In this document: positions 56,801 to 64,000 of the stretch, piece by piece
Layout: every line of letters begins with the position of its first letter
Position numbering within the stretch: position 1 is the first letter of the stretch
Assembly: GCA_963575745.1 (NCBI GenBank)
Contig: CAUYUJ010019275.1
Coordinates: 92,393 to 156,392 of the forward strand
Length of the DNA: 64,000 bases
Origin: Prorocentrum cordatum
Taxonomy: Eukaryota; Sar; Dinophyceae; Prorocentrales; Prorocentraceae
Direction: 5' to 3'
Made by a program: the position numbers and the translations under genes
The notes under the pieces: generated by a model
Databases searched by the model: none
What the model saw: the letters and a program-made list of their open reading frames with translations, nothing else
What the model was told of the DNA's origin: nothing

Positions 56801-58484
56801 GGAGAATTGGCCTGCTCAGAGGGCGGCGCGGGACTTCTCAGGAGCGGTCGCGCCTTCTGGCAATCGGGGGAAAACAAACCTACCTCGCTTTTGACCACCC
56901 TCGCTTCCAAGAGATACCAAACAATGCCAAATTGCGGCCTGTACTGGTCAGGCCGCTTGACGAGGAGGCGCGTGGTATGGCTTGGTTTTGCCTGGAAGCG
57001 AAAGCGGGGGAGGTAATTCACGCTCTGAGGCAAGTGTTTCTGGTCTCCGCCGAAGGCTCAGAGAACTCCTCGGAAGGCCGGGTGGCTTCCAAACCTTCTG
57101 AGAAGGCCTTCTCCTTCCAGTTGCCCCCCTCGCTCGCCGCCGAGGAGCGGCGACCGAAGTGGACCGCATCGGCGGACACCGGCAGCCGGTTCGGGAGAAG
57201 CCGGATCGGCGGAGACCAGCAGGCCGCCAAGGCCTCCATCGAGAAGCCCAGAGCCCGATCGGAGTCCGCTAGGTCGAGTCGAAGCGGAACCGGAGCCGAT
57301 CGCACTGGAAGCGGATCGAGTCGGAGGGGTCGAGATGAGCCCTGGCGAGGAGCCAAGTCTCCGAAGATCTGGTTTTGTTCGATCTCTGTGCCTTCTGCCG
57401 AAAGGTCGGCCTCTGGGTGGCCACTGCTGGGCCCCGGCTGGCCACCATCAATGTACAAATGGATCTGGGGCGGAGAGCTACCCCAGGGGAAGGGGTCGCA
57501 GAAACTCTGGGGCTGAACATGGACACTTCTCTCTCTCTCTCTTTCTCTTTTTGTTGTTTCTCTCTCTCTCTCTCTCTCTCTCTAGATACCAAGAATGGCA
57601 TATATATATATGACATACACCACTAGATACCACTAGATACCTAAAGTGGCATATATATACACACATCTAGATACCAATAGTGGCATACATAGAGATGATG
57701 ACATATCTGTATATCTGTTTCTGACCGTCGCCGTCCGAATCCAGGGTCCCGAATGGGCCTTCCTCGGGGGCCGCTTTCAGGCCGTCCTGGAGGCCTCCTG
57801 GGCCGTCTTGGTCCCTCTGGGACTTCTTTGGGGCCTCCTGGGGCGGTCTGGAAGCTCTGCTGGGCTGTCTTGGGGCCCTGTGGGCCGTCTGGGGCCCCTC
57901 CGGGTGCCCCCGTGAAGCGTCTTGGGGCCGTCTTGGGCCCCTCCTGGGCCTTGCAGGGCTCGTCTTGGGGCCCTCTTGGGGTGCCCATCGGGCCATCTGG
58001 GTGCGATCTCGGGGACGTCTTCGGCCGTCTCGAGCGCTCTGGAGGCCGAGAAGCCGAGCATGCGAAAATGGCACCATAACTTAAGGGACACGCATAAAGT
58101 ATAATTCTGCCTCCCGTGAACCTCTTGGGCGTCGTCCTGGAGCTCCCTTGGGCCATCTGGAGAGCCTGTCTGGCCGTCGAGTGGCCATCTGGGACCCATC
58201 TTGGGCCATCGTGGGCCCATCGTGGCCGTCTTGGGGCGCTCGTCGGGCCCTCCTGAAGCCTCCTGGGGCCCTCTAGGGCCGTCTTGAGACCATCTGGGGC
58301 CGTCTTGGGCCCTCCTGGGGCGCTCCGGAACCAGCCTCTCCGGCCGCACCCGAGGTTGTCCCGGATCGGTTTCTATGATTCAGGGAACGATTGGATTAGT
58401 ACAGCTCTGTGTATATCGGTATATGTGTGTGTGTGTGCTTACATACGCTTAGATAACAATAGGTATATATATATACATATACAC

Positions 58485-58525
<41 letters not shown>

Positions 58526-61500
58526 AAGGGACAGAAACCACAACAAAAAGAGAGAAAGACAGAGAGAGAGAGAGAGAGGCGGATGCCACGGGAGTGGGGG
58601 TGGCACTAAGAGGGCGGCCCTTCAGGAAGCCTGCAGGGGTTCTAAGAAGACGGGTGCCTGCCTCCTCAGGGGCCCCCTCAAAAGCCCTGTGGAAGCCATG
58701 ACAATGGGCATTCCAATGGTCCGTCCGTTGGATGAAAGCCTAAAGCATGCTTTACACATGCATGGCGCATGTCGAAACATGTTCTAGGCATGATCTGTAG
58801 ACATCTGGAAATGATTCGGCAACATGCCGCCTCTCCATGAATCGCCGCCCACAAGAGTACAGTCAAAACGTATATTAAGGACGGGTGATAAGGGCGCAAG
58901 ACCATTGGAGGCCGAAGCTGGGTTTTTTAGGGCGGCGGGCTACCAGTGATAATGGCAAGGACGAGCCTCAGAGACAAGGACACAAGGGTACCCTAGATGA
59001 AGGCGCGTGTCCTTACTAGGCGCGGTGACTGTAGAAGAAGCAAAACCACACAAACATAACCTTTTGGTGCTCCGCGCGGACTTCTTGGATTCGCGCGGGA
59101 CCCCGCTCCCTGGGGCGCGGAGCGCGCCGGGGGCGGCGCCGAAGACGGCGCCTCGGGCGCGGAGCGCCAAAGGTTTGTGTGTTGTGTGGACTTTCTTCTT
59201 CGAAGAAAAAAACCCTCGCAGGCCCTTCTGAGAAGGCCCCCCGCCTTCTAAGGCGCCCCTCCCCGCCCTCCCATCAGGCGGCGCCCCTCGCGCCGACCCC
59301 CCGGTCCGTGAGCGCGCGCAGACGAGTCAGCACAGACCGGGTGGCGCGCGCAGGGATAACACGTGGAAATCAACCAGGTTCGTGACTGGTTTGTGTTGAC
59401 TGGTCAGCGCATGTCATGAATATCGTGAGATCGCGGATCTGCCATACCTAAGAGGGCGCAGCAAGTCAACAACAAGTCTGGCAGTAGGTTGCACGAACAA
59501 GTTCAACGACCAAACCTGGGTGACTGGTCTGCGCTGGCTGGTCAGCACGCCTATGATACGAGAACGGTGCACATGCGCCGTGCCATGACTGGACTCCCCT
59601 CGGGCGTCACTCCAACGCGGTACGGAACACAGTTTTCAACACTGGACAGTGTACCGCTCCTGGGTCGAGGATCGACGACGTCTCGGGCAGGTGGCGACAC
59701 CCGAGCCCTGCCCCCACCAACCACCTACTCTCCTGAATCGATGGGGGGCGGGGGTAGGGCTCGGATGTCGCAACGTGTTCGACGAACTCCAAGCCCGCCC
59801 CCGCCGCCCAACGGGCTGCCTGAAGCTTTGATCGGCGAGGGTAAGGTTCAGACTTCGCCGCCGACCAGAAGACACCAACGCGGTGCGGTGCATACAGATC
59901 GTCCGCGGACGCGATGTGCGCACGCCGCCGGAGTCCTGGGTGGGGAAGCGGTGCCGCGAGCGCGACCTCTCGCTGTCCTGCTCGTAGCTCCAACAATACA
60001 CCAGCAGCTCGCCCCCCGGCCTCAGTAGCCTCGCGGCCTCGCGAAGCGCCTGCACGCGGCGGGGCTCCTGGGTGGAGACGTCCGAAGCCTGCCCCCGCCA
60101 GCCATCTTTCCTCCCGAATCGGTGGGAAGCGAGGCGGGCCTCGGATTCCGCCACGTCTTCGACGAAGTCCGAACCCTACCCTCGCCGCCCATCGAGTTGC
60201 CCGAATCGTTGATCGGTGAGGCGGGGGTGGGGCTCGGATTGTGTCACGTGTCCGACGAGTTCCGAACCCTGCCCCCGCCGCCCATCCAACTGCCCGAATC
60301 GGTGATCGGTGGGCGTAGGGCTCGGATTCCACTCCGAGCTCCGTCGAGAGGTGGTGCAGCACGGCGATGGAAAGGACCACGTCGAAGGACCCGCTCCGGA
60401 ATGGCGTGCACAAGCAGTCCGCCACTAAGGACGCGGCGCCGGTGGAGTCCCGAGCGATCCTCACGAGCGGAGCGCTGATGTCTCGGGTCGGACGAAGCCC
60501 TGAGATCCATGGCGTCGCAATTTCTTCGCACCCAGCGTGTTCGCCCAGCGCCGGGCCCTGGGACCATCACAGATCGACCCGCCTCGGACGATGCGGCTGA
60601 AAGATGGGGTGCAGCGCTCTGGCCGTGGGTTCTCACGATCTCCTCCTTTTCGCAACGTCGGCTCTCCAGGAGGGGGGTGGGTAGGAGAGTGGGCTAGCAA
60701 ATCGGCTCACCAGATGCTGAAACGGAGGCAGCTCAAAATCGGTCCCTGGACCCCTTGATGGGGCCCGAAAGCACCAGCTTTCCGAACTGCATCCAGCTGT
60801 TGCGACGAGGGCCCACTCCTGGGAGGCCAACTACCGCTGAACAGACTCGCCCTCCTCTGCCCTGAGATCTGACGTTGCAGCGAAAATGCAATTCTTCGAA
60901 ACAACAACCAAAACTCCACCGGAGCCCGAGACCCCATCTTGGGCGCCCGAGTTATCCAAGGTAACTCGGGCCCAGGGTAACTCAGGTTTGGATTCCCCTA
61001 CAACGAACCCGAGTTAGCCCTGATGCGCGTTACCCCTCATGACTTGGGGCTCTGGACGCCCGAAGTCTCCGGGGTAACTCGGGCCCGGGGTAACTCGGGT
61101 TCGGATTCCCGAAACACGGGCCCGAGGTAGCCCCAGGTCGGGCCTGTCCCCCTACAGGGGGATGTGAAGCGAAACATCAGCCATACTCCAAAAATGCCCC
61201 AAACATGCTCGAAGAATTGGCAAACAAATCGTCCCCCGACTACTCCAGATTTCTTAATAAAAGGGAGGGGGTCTCATTTCGGGGGGGGTCTCTTCCAGGC
61301 TGTCTTGGAGGGCCCGGGGGGGTCTGGGGACGATGTTTTGGAGGGTTCTCCCAGGGGGGGGGGTCTAAAACTTCTCGTCTGGGAGGGTTGAGACCCCCTC
61401 CCTTTTCTTACGAAATCTGGACTACTTTTGCAGATCCCCCCTGTAGAGGGGCACGCCGGACTTACAAAAAAGTCAGCCCCGACTCTGCTATAGGGCCGCT

Positions 61501-62540
61501 CTCCGGGGGGCCGCGCCGGGGAGTCCGAGACCGGGCGAAGGCGCCCCGCGCGAAACAGAAAAAGGCGGCGCGCGCGAGATGCGGCGGCGAGCGAAGAGGG
61601 GGGAGGTGAGACGAGGAGAAGGCCTCCTCCCCAAGATTTCCTCCCCATATTTTCCTTTATATGTTCCCCCTATTTCCCCCATATACACACACACGAATCG
61701 TGGGATTCCCCATAATTTCTCATATTTTCTGGGTTTTCGTCTGCTCCCCCACTCCCCACTTTCTCGTATATTTTCCTGGGAGTCGACGATGAATTGTGTC
61801 TGTGTCTTTTTCCTCCTCCTGAGAGAAGGCCTGCTCCAAGGCGGCGGGACTCCGCAGAAGCCCTCGCGCCTCCGGAGAAATGATTGAAGCCTCCGGGGAA
61901 GGCTCCGGAAGCTTCTCAGAGGCTTGATGAAGATGCCTCCGGGGAGAAAGGATGGATGCCTCCGGGGAAGGCCAAGGGGGCTTCCGCGCCTTCTGAGAAG
62001 GCGCGCGCCTTCCTTTGAGCAGGGACCGACCGTCCCGGCACTCCTATAGTCCTACCACGAAATGTTCTGAGAACCCAAAAATGGTCTAAGAACGAAAACA
62101 ATTTTTGTTAGAAGATAAACCCGATGTGTTAAACCAAGACAGACTCCGCCAGAAATGTTCTAAGAACATTTCGTGGAAACCACAAAATCATAGAAGGTTC
62201 TTAGAACATTGTTTGGTAGGGCTATAGGCGAGCCAAGACGCTTCGCCACTGCTCGATTTCTGACTTCCCCTCCGGGGTGACGCGCCCCCTCGTCCGACCC
62301 GAATGTCGCACGCGACGGCGAACCCTCCGGCCTCCCTGGCCGCCGGCACGTTCTTGCCGTTGCCGCACCCCAGGTCCGCCACGAGCGACCCGGGCGCGCG
62401 CCCGCGGACGAAGGCCTCCACGCGCGGCCAGGCCTTGTACCGCGTGTGGTCCCAGTGCTCCGCGATGGCGTCGTACACCGCGTGCACGTTGCCGGCTTCG
62501 ACGGGGCAGAAGAGGGAAGAAGCGGCAGAGGCAGGAGCAC
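53825..62540 (-). CDS. TRM9/ALKBH8-type tRNA wobble-uridine methyltransferase, six exons
   Basis: Exons (minus): E1 62540-62303, E2 60477-60338, E3 60063-59933, E4 56122-55981, E5 54353-54283, E6 53863-53825 (TGA). They join in one frame of 252 codons. Family landmarks: VYDAIAEHWDHTRYKAWP (residue 21 on), SAM motif I VADLGCGNGK (53-62), ISAPLVRIARD, ADCLCTPFRSGSFDVVLS, IAVLHHLSTE, RLLRPGGELLVYCWSYEQDS, QDVLVPW, HQRYCHVYREGEL, then ESYFDTGNWCAVARRL at the end. Known members, with TRM112, methylate cm5U to mcm5U at the tRNA wobble position from S-adenosylmethionine. E4 has an Ala/Pro-rich insert. The start codon is upstream of 62540 and not resolved; a family F element (62541-62684) abuts E1 and is probably one more intron. 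Confidence 0.88.
53869..54282 (-). mobile_element. Intron 5 of the methyltransferase = a family E element, ACTTC repeats
   Basis: ACTTC at 54283-54287 and 53864-53868. The element between has family E ends (TCGGCGGCGAGCG; inverse TCGGCGGCCAGC) and the CCTTCTCAGAAGG-type interior. Joining AGC TAC TTC to GAC ACG GGC restores the conserved C-terminus. No compatible border has GT, GC or AG. 414 bp. Confidence 0.82.
54400..54583. mobile_element. Family E element, diverged
   Basis: TCGGAAGCGAGCTGGAGAAG at the left and ...CACGCCGCCGA at the right. The interior has CTTCTCAGAAG palindromes. Lies within intron 4. Confidence 0.6.
55469..55675. mobile_element. Family B inverted-repeat element, second copy
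   Basis: GGACGCTCGAAAGGGGTACGG to the inverse CCGTACCCCTTTCGGGCGTCC (each arm 21 bp, given here only in outline as the GGACG(C)...CGAAAGGGGTACGG type). Over 90% similar by eye to 25117-25322. Not nested here. Confidence 0.75.
56176..56388. mobile_element. Family I inverted-repeat element
   Basis: Left GATGGTCTGGTACCGGAAAT, inverse of the right GATGGTCCGCTACCGAAAAT. The interior repeats TTCGGTAGCGA several times. Only one copy in the window. Confidence 0.75.
56507..56676. mobile_element. Family J element nested in a family K element, GTAAC duplication
   Basis: Flanked by GTAAC (56502-56506 and 56677-56681). Arms contain ACCAGACCACCCCAACCCAG and the inverse ACCAAACCATCCCAACCCAA. The related family K copy at 25780 reads TTTCGTAACCCCCCC without it. 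Confidence 0.8.
56769..57143. mobile_element. Family E element with perfect GGAGC target duplication
   Basis: GGAGC|TCGGCGGCGAGCG ... CGCTCGCCGCCGA|GGAGC. About 375 bp, longer than its relatives because of an extra 150 bp near 56870-57020. Confidence 0.85.
57525..57720. repeat. (CT)n and AT-rich CTAGATACC repeats
   Basis: CT run at about 57531-57585, then TATATATATA and four CTAGATACCA-type units. Confidence 0.85.
57755..58340. repeat. GGGCCGTCTTGG minisatellite with a unique insert
   Basis: Short degenerate units (GGG(G)CCGTCTTGGG, CTCCTGGGGC) on both sides of a unique 80-bp segment (about 58050-58130). The minus frame reads as Pro/Gly/Arg-rich repeats (DGP, PKTA), likely an artefact. Confidence 0.8.
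58490..58580. repeat. (GA)n microsatellites
   Basis: Two GA runs separated by an A-rich spacer. They mirror the CT run 950 bp to the left. Confidence 0.9.
58860..59031. mobile_element. Family D (TA-target) MITE with intact TA on both sides
   Basis: TA|CAGTCAAAACG ... GCGGTGACTG|TA. The internal GGGTACCCTA is conserved with the other copies. Confidence 0.82.
59072..59170. mobile_element. Inverted-repeat element, family F, worn copy
   Basis: GCGCGGACTTCTTGGATTCG at the left; the right arm is shortened and replaced by GGCGCGGAGCGCC hairpins. Confidence 0.55.
60069..60337 (-). other. Intron 2 of the methyltransferase, GGAGC repeats
   Basis: GGAGC at 60338-60342 and 60064-60068. Ends TCGGAGTGGAATCCGAGCC and inverse-right TGGGTGGAGACGTCCGAAGCC are related inverted repeats. 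269 bp made of about three units sharing CCGATTCGGGCA and GGCGGGGGCAGGGTTCGG. GA-AG borders fit. Confidence 0.82.
60925..61140. repeat. GTAACTCGGG tandem duplication
   Basis: Two units of about 115 bp each with GGGTAACTCGGG(T/C) and GGATTCCC segments, inside methyltransferase intron 1. Confidence 0.75.
61264..61420. repeat. G-rich stretch in intron 1
   Basis: Runs of G with GGTCT(C) spacers. G-quadruplex potential but no other feature recognised. Confidence 0.4.
62015..62256. mobile_element. Palindromic MITE-like element, family A
   Basis: TTGAGCAGGGACCGACCGTC at the left; the right end inverts to ATCGAGCAGTGGCGAAGCGT. Lies in methyltransferase intron 1, close to E1. Confidence 0.8.
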
Positions 62541-62684
62541 TCGGAGGCCCGCACGGACTTCTCGCATCGGCGCCGGGCCCCAGTCCCTGGCGCGCGGAGC
62601 GCGCCAGGGGCGGCGCGGGAGGCGCCGCCACAGGGGTGCCCGGCGCCGATGGCGCCGATCCAAGACGTCCGCGCGGAGCTCCGA
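62541..62684. mobile_element. Family F element abutting methyltransferase exon 1
   Basis: TCGGAGGCCCGCACGGACTT at the left, with the inverse of the right end TCGGAGCTCCGCGCGGACGT. The flanks AGCAC and AGCCT share three of five bases, so it may be an intron with a worn duplication. A further inverted-repeat element (about 62720-62868, GGATG on both sides) lies just upstream. Confidence 0.65.
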
Positions 62685-62869
62685 AGCCTGATGCCCGTGC
62701 CGCCGTCTCTCTTTTGGATGGGTCGGTGGCGACGACGGGGGCGAACGGCCCAGGGGAGAGCACTGCGTGTATCCAGGGGCGCCGATGGTCCACGCCTTCG
62801 GCGAGGCTCCCTGGCGAAGACGTGTAATGCCCGCCCCTGGGCCATTCGCCCCTATACGGTCGCCTCCGG

Positions 62870-63295
62870 ATGGAGGGCGTGACCAGCGGGTTGGAGCACT
62901 CCACCGGCGGCGCCTCCAGGGGCGCCGCGTGCTGCTCCTGGGGGAGCCGAAAGGCACCGACAACGCTACTCCCTGGACCGCCTCCAGGGCGCGCTCAGAC
63001 CAGAGTTTCGAGGCGAATCCAGCGGCGGCGACGAGGGCTTCCCAGGAGGCCCAAACAGGGGGAAACGTGGCAAGGGAAGCGGCATGGGTAACCGCACCCC
63101 CTGGACAACAAAGGACGCCCCCCCCTCATTTTTGGTGTGCGGGCGGGGGCGGCGAGGCCGAATTTGATTATCACCGGACCGAGTACCAATCGTAGCTGGC
63201 ATATTGGCACCATGGGGATAGCATTATGATCAGTATCATCAAACCTGTAATTCTATGATACTACTTCCCAGCTTTCTTGCTCCGGCCATCCCTCA
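62870..63295. other. Region upstream of the methyltransferase
   Basis: A minus-strand stretch around 62904-62870 (VECSNPLVTPSI) looks protein-like and might be the true first exon, but it does not join E1 in frame by the borders I can find. No promoter signal is recognised. The rest shows nothing. Confidence 0.3.
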
Positions 63296-63299
63296 GAGG

Positions 63300-63792
63300 A
63301 CGCTCCTACTACCACGGCTGCAACTACAACTACGACGACTACGACGACTACGACGACTACAACTACTACGACTACTACGACTACTACGACTACTACGACT
63401 ACTACTACTACTACTACTACTACTAATAATACTACTACGACTACTACTACAAGAACAACAGCAACAACAACAACAACAACTACTACTACTACTACTACTA
63501 CGACACCGAAGACTGCTACTACTGCTACTACTACTACTACTACTACTACTAATACTACTACGACTACTACTACCATTACTACCACTTCTACTGCTACGAC
63601 AACGACTACTACTATGGCAACAACAACTACTACACTTTCTACTGCTACTACTATTACAACTTTTCTTATACTACTACTACTACTACTACTACTACGACTA
63701 CTACTACTACTACTGCTACTACTACTAATACTACTACTACGACGGCTACGACTACGATTCCTAAATACGAATACTACTACTAGTACTACCAT

Positions 63793-63847
<55 letters not shown>

Positions 63848-63848
63848 G

Positions 63849-63898
<50 letters not shown>

Positions 63899-63939
63899 GA
63901 CTACTAAGAATACGACTACTGATGCTACAACTACTACAC

Positions 63940-63978
<39 letters not shown>

Positions 63979-64000
63979 GTGCTACTACTACTACTACGAC
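63300..64000. repeat. (CTA)n microsatellite running off the window
   Basis: About 700 bp of CTA/ACT triplets with CGA and CAA variants. Same motif class as the (TAG)n block at 36040-36860 on the opposite strand. Confidence 0.96.

Larger units (their letters stand above)
56128..59932 (-). other. Intron 3 of the methyltransferase, AGGAC repeats
   Basis: AGGAC at 59933-59937 and 56123-56127. Ends TCCGGCGGCGTGCGC and inverse CGCCGGCGGGGCGCG. GA-AG borders fit. 3.8 kb with family D, E, F, I, J and K elements, CT/GA microsatellites and a 57.7-58.3-kb minisatellite; its 5' part repeats the intron-2 unit. Confidence 0.8.
60483..62302 (-). other. Intron 1 of the methyltransferase, GACAT repeats, 14-bp inverted ends
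   Basis: GACAT stands at 62303-62307 and 60478-60482 (minus-strand sense). Between them the element begins TCGGGTCGGACGAG and ends with its inverse. Keeping one GACAT restores GAC ATC AGC. A 3' AG is possible only as GAG|ACATC, with an AC donor. 1,820 bp, containing a family A element. Confidence 0.85.

Noticed and set aside
57641-58349. A collagen-like Pro/Gly-rich protein on the minus strand
   Set aside because: The composition comes from the GGGCCGTCTTGG minisatellite, interrupted by a unique segment with no matching frame.
61205-61609. A plus-strand gene in methyltransferase intron 1
   Set aside because: Glycine-rich reading of a G-rich tract; no family resemblance.

Overview
The window reads as nuclear DNA of a dinoflagellate. 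The strongest evidence is an exact 21-nt match to the dinoflagellate spliced leader on the minus strand at 52738-52758. Supporting signs are high GC, genes made of short exons split by long repeat-filled introns, decayed LINEs, an RT of a type I recall from dinoflagellate genomes, and a very high density of short inverted-repeat elements and triplet microsatellites. A 100-N gap at 21401-21500 shows this is a draft scaffold. I cannot name the species; a large GC-rich genome such as Prorocentrum would fit, but that is a guess.

Layout. 1-2645: non-coding, with dispersed repeats and one palindromic element. 2646-20544: a 6.3-kb tandem duplication. Copy 1 (2646-14239) is split by a nearly full-length LINE (about 4754-10127, minus strand); copy 2 (14240-20544) keeps the empty site. 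Each copy carries an 80-90-bp minisatellite and a possible secreted-protein reading frame. About 20694-37549: scattered exons of a GMC-type FAD oxidoreductase on the minus strand, with introns full of inverted-repeat elements and microsatellites, including an 800-bp (TAG)n block. 40623-45166: a retroelement with an N-terminal GIY-YIG nuclease and a downstream YVDD reverse transcriptase, flanked by 171-bp direct repeats. About 47609-52758: a second LINE, minus strand, carrying the spliced leader at its 5' end and sitting inside a (GGA)n tract. 53825-62540: a TRM9/ALKBH8-type tRNA methyltransferase, minus strand, six exons, with the reading frame kept over 252 codons. 63300-64000: (CTA)n.

The most interesting system is the introns of the two host genes. 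In the methyltransferase, all five introns are bounded by a short direct repeat of exon sequence (5 bp, one copy with a mismatch) and by terminal inverted repeats of varying quality. Removing one repeat copy plus the element restores the reading frame every time. They therefore look like inserted DNA transposons (introners). At least three of the eight introns examined in the two genes have no possible AG at the 3' border, so splicing, if the models are right, follows the insertion scar rather than GT-AG. Several of the same inverted-repeat families occur elsewhere in the window, some nested in one another with 5-bp or TA target duplications.

The LINEs and the RT element are mostly broken. 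The host genes appear intact where I can follow them, but the methyltransferase N-terminus and both ends of the oxidoreductase are unresolved.
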